In this document: one piece after another, positions 9,297-21,500 of the stretch | How positions within the stretch are numbered: position 1 is the first letter of the stretch | Layout of the letters: each line of letters starts with the position of its first letter | NCBI GenBank assembly: GCA_020630635.1 | Contig: JAHDBB010000003.1 | Span: forward strand, 1 to 39,393 | Direction: 5' to 3' | Source of the DNA: Chitinophagales bacterium | GTDB lineage: Bacteria > Bacteroidota > Bacteroidia > Chitinophagales > UBA2359 | DNA length: 39,393 nucleotides | Notes under the pieces: generated by a model | What the model was told of the DNA's origin: nothing | Seen by the model: the letters and a program-made list of their open reading frames with translations, nothing else | Databases searched by the model: none | Position numbers and translations under genes: made by a program

Positions 9297-9435
9297 TAGG
9301 AGCGAAAGGTTTTTCTTTCATCGCTACAGAAAGTCCCGCTATACGCTATTATGGTGAAGCCTCGCTCTACCGCAAGTTTTTTCAACTTGTGGTCAAAGCC
9401 TCGCTTTTTACCATAACCGCTGCTATCGGGGCTAT
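9297..9435 (+). repeat. Structured intergenic element, copy D (forward), head-to-head with copy C
   Basis: TAGGAGCGAAAGG...AGTCCCGCTATACG...CTATCGGGGCTA; stem TTATGGT (9349-9355) / ACCATAA (9410-9416); nested hairpin CCGCAAGTT (9370-9378) / AACTTGTGG (9384-9392). Confidence 0.8.
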
Positions 9436-9487
9436 TTGGGTAAGAACAGCACTTTTGCAGAACTGTTTTAAAATCTATATAAAAAAG

Positions 9488-9523
9488 AAAGCGACCCTCC
9501 CAAATGAATGGAAGAGTCGCTTT
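9488..9523 (-). terminator. Rho-independent-type terminator of the giant gene
   Basis: Minus-strand AAAGCGACTCTTCC-attcattt-GGGAGGGTCGCTTT then CTTTTTT: 14-bp stem with two G.T wobbles on the minus strand only, ~45 nt after the stop codon. Confidence 0.88.
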
Positions 9524-9568
9524 TCTTTCATCTCAACTTTTCAGTCGAGGCTTATCTTTAGAAGACTA

Positions 9569-12500
9569 TTACTCTTTGATAAAGCGTGTAATAGCTACTT
9601 CTGTATCTTTCTGTACTGAAAGGAGGTAAGTACCAGCAGCATAAGAACGGATGTCAATCTGAACTCTGTTCAAGCCTTCGGTAGTTTCAACTTTGATTTC
9701 GTTGATGATCTTACCAGTTACATCCATTACTACTAATGTAGCGTCTGTCACGTTCACTGATTCAAACTTAACGTTGATTAAATCAGATGATGGTACTGGA
9801 GCAACAGTTACGATGAAGTCGCCAGCTCTTCTTTCAAGAGCGATAACTTGTGACGCAACCTCTGTCTTACCATCTAAGTCAGTCGCTAATAATCGGTAGT
9901 AGCTGATGCCTAATGGAGCCAACTCATCTAACAAGTCGTAGTTTTGAGCAACATTGCTATTGCCTTTGCTATCAACTTTACCGATAGAAGAGAAGTTCAC
10001 ACCATCTAAACTACGTTGTACAGTGAAGAAGTCATTGTCTTGCTCTGATGCTGTAGTCCAGAATACTTCGTTACCAGCTTCAAGAACTCTACCATCAAAT
10101 GTCAACAACTCGATTGCTGTTTTAACACAGCTAATTTCGCTTTGTTGCTCAGTGATGATTTCATCAGGATTAGTCAATGAGCGAATTTCTACACAGTAGC
10201 TTGATTCAGCACCCATATCAGATGGAGCTGTAACGCTGATTGGAACAACGAATCCGTCAACATCGACAGTTACGTCAGTCCACTGATCGTCACCACAGAA
10301 GCGGTATTGATAAGTTTCATCGAAGTTAATCAAGCTCAATACTGCAGTAAATGTTCCTTCTTCTTTGTTACATTCGATCTCTGTGAAGATTTCAGGACCT
10401 ACTGGAGGACATTCAATTGTGATGAATACAGTCGCAGGAGCTTCGTTACCAGCAGCATCCACTGCTACGTAATCGAATGAATCTGGACCACAGTAACCAT
10501 CAACTGGAGTGTAAGTGAATGTACAATCAGAGTTCAATTGTACTAAACCACCGTTAGCACCTTGTGTATAATCAGTAGTTACACATACAGCACCTGGATC
10601 GTTACCATTAACATCAATGATGATTGCTGTATTCATATCAGTTGTTATATTATCATCAACAGCATCAAATGGATCTGGTCCTTCAACTGTTCCTTGAGTA
10701 TCCTCACAAGCGTTTCCACTAGTGAAGCTATAAACAACATCTACACCAAGAATTTCTGTTACAACGAATGTGTTTCCTTCAAAGTCATTACCGAAGTAAC
10801 TGTATGCACCGTTACCACCTGTAATTGTGAATGTTACCATATAAGAACCACCAATTTGGTCTTCAGCAGTAATTTCAAATTCAACAACAACTGGCTCGTA
10901 GTTCGTTAAGTTGAAGGTTGCTGGATCACTTGGACATCCCGCAGGAGTCAAGTAAATAACGCTGTAAGAAGCACTCATTCCAGCAGGAACTGTAACATCC
11001 AATGTTGGAGAATCAGTTGTTACTTCATTTCCTTCACTGTCAGTCCATACATAACTTACATCAGCAGGACCACCAGTTACATTCATTGTGAAGTTCTCGT
11101 CATCACATTGTTCTAAGTCACCACCAGTTAAGACTGCATCAGCAGATTCAACTGTCCAAGTTACTTGTGCACGACCACCTTCGCAACCTGATAAGCTAGT
11201 GTAGCTAACCCATACAGTAGTGTCTTCAGTAATCTCACCTGGAGAGTATGCTAACGTTTGTCCTAAGTTACCTTTAACGATTGTATCGTTATCTACTGGG
11301 CTTGCCCATACGATTACGAAGTCAAATGCAGCAGAGTTCACAAGGATTTCTGGAGCAGCTTGACCTGCACAAGTAACTGCAGGATCTTCGATAGTTGGCT
11401 CAACTGGATTAGTAAATACGTTAACTACTTTAGTTACTTCTTCTCCACAGCTACCTTCAACTTCGTAAGTGATAGAGAAGCTACCGCTTGAAGCACCTTC
11501 AAGGTCGTAAGTGAATAAGTAACATCCATCTTCATTTGGAGATTCTGCAACAGAACCGTTAGCGCAAGACCAGATACCGCCTTCAACATTTGGAATCAAG
11601 CAGATTTCGTCGCCTTCGCAGAAGAAGAATTGACTAGTAGTAGTAGTGAATCCTAATTCTAAGTTATCACCTAATACAGCCACCTCTTTAGTAACTGAAG
11701 AAGTACAATCTCCAACTGTCACAGTGTGAGTGATTGGGTAAACTCCAGAACCAACAGATGGATCGAATGATGTGATTTCATTACCATCAGCATCAGTGAA
11801 TGTTCCAGCACCGAATAAGTTGAATGGATTGTCGTCAGCACACATTGAGCTTGGAACGAAGAAGTTAGCATTTGGTGCTGCATCTACGTGTACGATTACA
11901 TCACCTGATACTTGACAATCGCCTTGACCCATTGTGTAAGTCAATACAACTGTAACCACTTCATCACCATCGAAGTACCATCCCTCTTCATTAGAAGTAT
12001 CATCAAATGCACCATACTCAACTTGATAGCCAGCCCAAGTACCACCTGGTGTGCTGTTTCCTAACAAGGTTTCTAATGCTAAGATAGTTCCTTCACAGAT
12101 TGTAGTTTCTTCAACTAAATCAAGAGTTGGTTGATCGAATACATTAACTTCTGCACTTGCAACACATCCATCAGCAGAAGTAGCTGTGATTGTGTAAGTA
12201 CCAGCAGTAGCTGGATCTAAGCTAGTAGCAGCAGCTCCGTTTACTGTATAGTCATAACCGCCTGTCAACTCAACAGCATCAGCACCAGCACAAAGATCTG
12301 TTGGTAAGTAGCTAATATCTGGAGTAGCGTTAACAGTGATTATCATTTCAGCACTTGCATCAGTACAAGCATCTCCCTCAGCACCTACTGTGTAAGTTAC
12401 GATTGTTGTACCGACAACTGGAGTGTAAGTACCAGGAACAGCTACGGTTGCACCGTTTACTGTTACAGTAAATACTCCGCCGCCAGTAGTACCTTCAGCT

Positions 12501-15500
12501 AAGAATGATAACAAGTTCAATTCTTCTGCATCTTCTTCACACAATGTTACGTCATCAGCTAATTCAGCTACAGATTCTTTAACTACATAGAATGGAGTCG
12601 TAGTTGTAGAAGAACAAGGACCGTTAGTAACAGTATGAGTGATGTAGTACAATCCGTCTAAGTCAGCACCTAATGAGTAAGTGATACTTCCATCATCATT
12701 GAATGATGCACCAGAAGCTGGATCTAATAAATCAACTGTACCGTCATTTGTGATGATTAACTGAGTAGTTTCACCATCTGTCATATTTGGAACAATCAAT
12801 AATTCAGCACCTGCACAGATTGCTGGACTTGCATTAGTATAGAAGTCAGAATCAACATCGTTATAGATAGTGATAACTACACTGTCAGAAGCATCTGGAC
12901 AAGGATCCATACCTTCTACTGTATAAGTTACTGTAATATCAACAGACTGCTCACCACCGAAGTCAAGATCGTTCAAGCTCAACAATGTTCCACTAAAGAT
13001 ACCTGCACCAGCAGCCATTGCTTCAGAGTTGATTGAGAATGTACCACCTAATTCAGTAGCTGGAGTGTAAAGTGATTCTAAGAAGAATACGCTTAATCCA
13101 CCACAGATTGGATCAACAGAATCTAAGATGTCTGCAACAGCAGGAGCAAAGATTTCGATTGTTTCACAAGCAGTAGCAGAACATCCGCTGCTTAAGCCAC
13201 TACATTGTTCAGTTGTGTAGCAAACTTCAAGAGTTGTATCAACTGCACTTGCAACGTTTAAGTTGAATGTACCAGTTTGAACATCTAATGTAGCGAAGTC
13301 AGAATCCATTTCACCGTTAATAGTGAAGAATCCAGGAACCTCTAACCAGCTTGCACAAACTTCTAATTCAGTGTAGTAGAATGCAGAGTTAGATTGTAAG
13401 TTGAATGTAAATCCACCTGTAGTACAAGTCAATGCTGCTTCTAAAGCATCAACTCCACCATAAAGTGCAGCGATTTCATCCAATCCTAATGTATCTCTGA
13501 AGTATGGACCGAAGTCAAATACACTCACAGAGTCACTTGCTAATACAACACCACCAGGACCTGTCAATGAGAATGCGTCATAAGCAGCAGGCTCAGTGAA
13601 GCTTGGTTGGTAAGCAATGATTACTTCTAAGTCAGTCAAGAATGATAACTCAGTTAAGTTGAATCCTTCAGTTGCTAAGTTAGATACTAATGATGTTCCT
13701 GTTGGAGCAAACTCTAAAGTATCAGAACGCAAGAACTGACATGCATCTCTTTGTACTGGACCGTTAGTTGGTGTTAATGGATAAGTTTCATCTAATCCAC
13801 AAACTGGGCTATCAGTTCCAATAGTAAATGATGGATCAACAATTTCGTTGATAATGATTGTGAAGTCAACAGAAGTGAAGCATCCTGTACCTGCTAAGTC
13901 CGCATTTCCAACAGTATATGTGTAAACATAAGTAGCTGGTCCAGCTAAAGTAGCAACATCAATTGGTCCTTCTATTACATTTCCTTCTGAATCAGTCCAA
14001 ACACCACCTGGAGTAGTACCTTCAGTTAATACGCTATTCAATTCAACAGAAGCATCTTCTAATTGACAGAATGCCATACTCATTGGATCAACACCTGCAG
14101 TAACTGCTTCATCAACTACAACTGTTTGAGTTGTACTTTCAACACAAGTAAATCCGTAGGTTACAGTATGTGTAATTGCGTAAGTACCTGGAGTCGTTAC
14201 AGATAAGATGTCATTGCTAATTGAAGCACCCGCTGGACCTTCAATTGTCCACTCACTTCTATAAGTAGTAGTTGGATTCAATGGCCATCCAGATGTTAAG
14301 TCGAATAAGTCTATACAAACATTGCCATCTGGAACATCGAAGCTCGGATCTGGAGCATCTTGTACCTCAATAGTAGTGCTTGCAGAGAATGTACATCCTA
14401 CTGGAGTAGATACTGTGTAAGTTACAGTATGTGTACCAGCTCCAGCGATTGCTGGGTAGAATGTGTTACCAATAACACCTGTACCAGAGAAGTCACCACC
14501 TGAAGTAGATTCACTCTCTAAGTATTGTGTTAAATCAACAGCCGCATCTTCTGAACATAACTCATTGTTCCAAGGCTCATTCAAGATGTCAGCCCAGTCA
14601 GCAGTTGGTGCGCCATATACCCATACATAGTATAATGCACTTCCACCACAAGGATCTGGAGTTGTGTGGATGAAGCTATATAATCCTTCTGGAGTAGCAG
14701 CATCTAAGCTAAAGCCTGTTGTTGCGTCTCCTAAGACATAAGCAGATAATGTACCAGAGATAATACCGAAGTTACCGTTTGGTACTACACTGAAGTCTCC
14801 ACCAGCACAAGCAGTACTTTGTACAGTCGCAGATGGATCGTTGTAAGGATTAACTGTCAATGTTGCAGAAGCAGTTTCTTGACAACCAAATGCTCCAACT
14901 GTGTAGTTGATAGTGTAAGAACCAGGAGCGAAGTCATATTCATTTCCTTGGATATTTGTACCATCAACAGCGAATGAACCGCCAGAAGTAGCATCAGTAC
15001 TAATCATTGTAGTTAAGTTAACAACACCTTCACAAGCTTCTAAGTCAAGAACTGTAGCATCTGGATCAACCACGATGATTACATCTCTTGATACCTCATC
15101 TGTACATTCAACACCATTTGTAGTATTGGTTACTGTGTGAACGATTGTGTACAATCCGTTCAAGTCACCAGTAGCAAATGTTGCAGAAGCACCAGAAGCA
15201 GTTGCGATAGTATTTGTACCATCTATTAATGTCCACTCACCGTCTGCACCATTAGCAACTAAGTCGTCACCAGAACAAACAAATGGAGAACCATTAGTAG
15301 TGAAGAATGCGTCTGGAGTTGGAACAACTGTTAATTCAGCCTCATCAGAAGCGTGACATTGTCCTTCAACACCAACAGAATATCCAATTGTGTAGGTACC
15401 AGGTACTAAGTCGTACTCGTTACCTTGGATTGCAGCACCATTGATAGTGAAGCTTCCACCACCGTAAGCAGCTACATCAACCATTGTAGTCAAGTTCACT

Positions 15501-18500
15501 GAACCAGCACATACTGTTAAGTCATTGATAGTAGCATTAGGCTCACCAATAACATAAACATCTCTGTCATCTTCAACAGTACAAGGACCGTTAGTACCAT
15601 AAACTGTTACTGTATATAATCCGTCCCATGCTGTTTCACCAGCAGCAAGCGTACCATCAGTTAATTCTAATGTCCAAGTAACACCATCGGTTGTTGTTAA
15701 GTCAACAGGAGAACCATTTTCAATAGTAACATTAGTTACATCAATTAAGCTAGTATCTACTGTAACACTGATTGCATCACCAGCACAGATAAATGGACTT
15801 GCATTAGTTGAGAATGTAACTTCTGGCTCAAGATAGATTCTGATAGTTGCACCATTTGTAACAGGACCACAGAATTGTTCTGCAGCTAATACTCCGTAAT
15901 CTGCTTCAGTAGCAGTATAGAATACATCTACATCAATGTAGCTTGCATCAGGAGCAGTTGCGTCAGTTACAATAGAGCTAATATCTAATAATGTATTACC
16001 TACTGCGTCTATTTCAAGAACACCAGCACTTGATGTCCAAGTACCTCCGCTAGTTGCACCATAGTCACATCCTTCACCTGCTGGTGCTAAGAAGTTATCA
16101 AGTGCATAGTGAGAGAATAATGCATCTGGACAGATTTCAATCAATGTAGTATCAAAGTCTGCACTAATTGCTGGGTGTACATTTACATTGTGTACATATA
16201 AGTTGTAGTCTGTGTCATCACAAGTTACACACTCAAATGTAGTATCAATGATTGCAATAGGTTGTGGGTAGTTTGCTAAGTCTAAACAGTTACCGTCTGC
16301 ATCTGTGATTTGTGTAATGAAGCTTACATCACAAGTAGCTGGATCAGTTACTAAGAAGCCTTCTGGTAATTGAGCACCAGTAGCATCATAAGCACCAACA
16401 GCGTTTTTCTTAACTTCAAACTCAACATAAACTTGTAATTCGATGCTAACTGGAGCAGAACGAGTTATCAAGTAATACTTGAAGTATTGAGCCTCACAAG
16501 AAGCAAAGATACTATCTAAAGCAGCTTGTCCGTCACCATAAGCAGCGTCGTAAGAAGCAAGGATAGTTTCAAAGTCAAGAACTGCATTTCCACCACCATA
16601 TTCTGTACCATCAGGAGCATTACCAAATACTTGGTCTAAATCAGAGCCAATAGGAGGATTACCTAATCCAACTAATAATGTACCATCAGGACCAGCAACA
16701 TAGATAGAATCCCAGTCACCGTTTGTCTCAATCTGACCACTAAACTCGTCAGGTAAAGGTAAGTAATTATAGACAATTTCCATATCTAATACTCTACCAC
16801 GACTTCCACAGAAGTAGTTATCAACAGCAACTAAGCATACTGTAGAGTCACCTCTGTTTAGATCAAATGAATTAAAGTTTGTACCATTTGTTTCAGCAAT
16901 AGTATCTACATCAGAACCACTATAGATGATAGTATCTAATGGATTACCAAATTCAAATACTAAATCGTAAGCCTCATCATCGCTACCTGCACATACATCA
17001 TCAGGAACACCTGAGAATGCTGGATTCCATTTCACACCAACAATATTTAATGAAATTGTTGCAGTATCATTACAGATTGGATCACATCCTTCTACTATGT
17101 ATTCAAAGATTACAGCAGTATTAGAATCTAAATCACCAACATTAACAACACTTACACCATCCCATACAAGATCGTTAGCTGCACTTGGAGGAGACACTTG
17201 ATCTAATGTCAATGTACCACCTTCAGTAGCTCCAGATAATAAGTCTAATAAGTCAATATCAACACCGTATCCTTCACAGAAGTCTTCCGTATTGTCTAAT
17301 CCAGCAGTAACATAACCACATACAGTGATTTCTACTGTGTTTTCAACTCTACAAGACTGCTCACCTACCACATAAGTTAAGTAGTAAGTACCTGCTGGGT
17401 TACCCATACTAGTAGTTGATTCTCCAGAGTTGAAGCTACTACCAATTTGGTTACCATCTGCATCCGTCAATGTGAATACACCACCATCATTACAAAGTGG
17501 ATCAGCATCTGCTAAAGCACCAACTGTAAATACGCCAGGAGCTGACATACAAACTACAGGATCGTAATCAAATAATCCAGTAGGACGTGGGATTGTGTTA
17601 ATTTGTAAGATAGCATCTGCTTCACACTCACCGTTGTCAAGTGGGTTGCCATCTACCATATATTGTACATATAATGTATCTGCACCTAATCCTGCAGGAT
17701 CAACTGTATTACCAGTCAACCAAGCTGGTTGAGGATCTAAGACATTTCCGTCTGCATCAACTGCTGCGAATGAGCTGTTGCCATTTACAGTAGAGTAAAT
17801 CTCTAAGTATTGAGTCAAGTCAATTGTACCATTTTCATCACATACTTTATCCAATACACTTGGGTTAAATAATGCAACTGCTGGTCCAGTGATAAGAACG
17901 TCTGCACAGAAGTCATCTGCACATTCACCACCACTTGTAGCAACTGAGTGACAAAGAGTATATAAACCTGGGGTTAAGTCTTCAGGAATATCATAAGTTA
18001 CAACTGAACCACTAACACTTGTAGATAATGCAGTAGAAGAGCCATTTGTTAATGTTAAGCTTGTTGTAAATTCAGCATCTTGTGCAAGATATACTTCTAA
18101 TGTTTGACCAGCACAGATAGATGGGCTTGCATTAGTTGTGAATGTTGCGTCAAGATCTGTAATCACATTAACTGTGAATGTTGCAGTAGCTTCACCACAA
18201 GAACCACCAGGAATACCAACATTGTAAGTGAATGTTGTACTACCATTAGCAAGATCATAGATATTATCTGTAATCATACCGTTAGCACCAACATAAGTAC
18301 CACCTGCTGTTGATTGTGGGCTTAAGTAATCATTTAATGAAATGCTACCTTCACTCAAACAAACTGTAATGTTATCTGGCGTGAATGCTGCATAAGCATC
18401 ATCTAAGATGAAGATTTCTTGTTCTTGTGAATCAGAACATTGTCCATCAGTTACTGTATAAACTAATGTGAATAAGCCTGTTGTGTCAGATGGGATAGTT

Positions 18501-21500
18501 CCTGCTGTACCGAAGGCATCAACGAAAGATCCGCTCCAAGCACCACCTGCTGTTGCAACTGTTGCATTTGCTAAATCGAATGCATTACCAGCACATAAGT
18601 TCTCATCATAAGCGAAACTTGCATCAGGAGCAGGAGTCACATTGACAGTAAATGTTGTGCTATCATAACACTGACCTTCAATACCTACATTGTAAGTAAT
18701 AGTTGTAGTCGTAGTTGCTGTCCAAGTAGCTCCGATAGTATCTCCATTTGCTGTGAAGTAACCACCTTCATCTTGACCACTTAATAAGCTAACTAAATCA
18801 ACTAAGTCACCTTCACAAACCTCCGAGGAAGTACCTGTTCCAGCTTCACCATCTAGTACAATATAAACATCAGCACATTGAGTATCTGTACACTCAATAC
18901 CGTTTATTGTATTAGTTACTGTTAAACATACTTGGTATAACCCATCTAAACCAGCAGTTGGGAATGTGTGAGTTGCATCAGTTGTGTTAGAAGCAATTAC
19001 TGTTCCATCTGTTTGTCCAAATGTCCATTCCCAAGAATTAATTGCATCACCTGTGTAAGCAACTGTTACACCCGCATCAGCACAAACATTTGATGTGGCA
19101 GTGAAAGTTGCTTCTGGACCGTCGATAACTGTTAAAGTAGCTTCATCAGTATCAAAACATTGTCCAACAACTCCTACTGAGTAACCAATCGTGTAAGTAC
19201 CTGGTGCAAAGTCATACTCATTACCTGAGATGGCTGTACCGCTTACAGAGAAGCTACCATAAGGTGTTGCTTCTGGATCAAGCATTGTAGTCAAGTTCGT
19301 TGTACCTTCACATACTGTCAAGTCATTAATAGTAGCATCTGGTACTGCAATGATGAAGATATTTTGTTCTTCAGTAAATGTACAAGGACCAAATGTTCCA
19401 GTTACTACAACTGTATATAATCCAGAATAATCTTCACCACCTGGACTAGTTGTAGGAATTGTGTAATCATAGCTTCCACTTGTTGTATCGCTGTACAATA
19501 CATTAGCGTCACCATTAATTAACTCAATAGAAATAACTGATTCTATTTTATCACTTACCTCAACTGTCAATACATCTCCAACACATAAGTAAGGACTTGC
19601 GTTAGTTGTAAAGAAGTCTTCTGGAGTGATGTAAACTCTTAATGTAGAGGTATCAGTAGCCATATCACAATCACCACAACCAGTAGTTAATGCAGAAGCA
19701 TCATCTCCAGTTACAGTATAGATAACAGGAACATCAATGTAGCATTGTGCTAATTCTTGTTCTGTTGGTAATAATGAACTAATGTCTAATAACCAGTTAC
19801 CATCTACATCATATTCAAGAACACCTCTACCAATATCCCAAGCACCGCCAGTAGTAGTTGGTCCAGCCAATGTACAATCATCGTCATATTGACAATCACC
19901 ATTTTCGTCTGGTCCACCTGTAATGAAGAAGTCTTCAACTAATAATCCAGAAAGACTGTCTGCTGATAATAATAATACGTGAGAGAATAATTCATCTGCA
20001 CATACATCAACTTGATCTACAAGGTTAGCATCCAATTCTGGACTTACATATATTTCTTGCTCGAAAATTAATCCATCAGGATCAGCACAAGCAGAACATT
20101 CAAATGTAGTATCTACAATTACGATTGGCTGTGGTAAATCAGCAGCATCTGTTACAACACTACAAGTAGCCTCATCAATGATTTGTGCAACAAACGTTGC
20201 TTCACCAGTTGCTTCATCAACTACGTAGTGACCATCTGGTAATGGATTACCTGCACCGTCATAAGCAGCAGAAGAATTCTTAGTAATTTCAACCTGTGCA
20301 TATACATTTAATTCAACATATACAGGAGCTGCTCTTGTAACTAAGTAGTAGTTAAAGATTAATGGCTCACAAGAACTGAATAATGAATCTAAGTATGCTT
20401 GACCATTTCCACCTGTAAAGATGTCATAAGCAGCTAATACTTGATCGTATCCAATTGTAATGTCATCAAATGTTTCATCATCAGGGTTTTGTGGATTACC
20501 TGTAGCCAATACTGGTACATCTGGTTGTCCAGGAACATACGCAGGATTAGAAGAAGCATCAGGACCATGTACTACACAGAATTGATTTCCACCAGGACCA
20601 GAGATAAATAATGAATCAGAATCACCATTTGTAATAACAGATGGGTCAAATGGATCTGGTAAGCCAATATAGTTATAAGTAAATGTCAAGTCTAACAACT
20701 CGTTTCTTCTACCACAGAAGTAATCTTCTGGAGCTACTAAACAAACAGCACCATCACCTATGTTTTGGTTAGCTGGTTGGAAGTTTGATCCGTCAGTAGT
20801 TTCAATAGTATCAATACCTGCACCTAACCAAACGATCGTATCTTTTGGTTGTCCAAAGTCAAACTCTACATCATACTCTGAACCGTTAGAACAAATGTTC
20901 ATAGAACCATCTTCGTTTCTAACAACTGTTTCAGAAGCACCTGCATCACAGTCTGTACAAGTTAAGTCAAATCCAGGATTCCACTTAGAACCTTCAATGT
21001 CAATAGTGAATGTGTAGTCTTTATCACAAGCATCTACACAAGCATCCAAATGAATGTTAAATACAACAGAGTTACCTGCTAAGACATCTGAAACATTAAC
21101 AACAGATACACCATCAAAGTAAGCACCATTTCCAGTTGTCATTGTAATTGTTACAGAATCAAGAGGAGCTCCATTAACTGTAATGTAATCAAAGATGTCA
21201 ATATCAACTCCATAACCTTCACAGAAATCAGGTTCTTCATTAATATCAATAGAAGTTGCTGGACAAACTGTAAGGGTATCACAATTTGTAGCTTCACATA
21301 AGTGTTCTCCAATTTCATCAGAGATACCTGCTGTATAACAAACTTCGTATTCACCTTCAGCAGTTGGATCAAATGCTAATGCCATTCCATCCAATGGAAC
21401 GTTTACAGAAGTTGTTGTTACAGTACCATTAGGATCTGTTACTGTAAATACTCCAACATCATTACATAATGGATCCGAATCAGGAGTGATTGCGTAGTTG

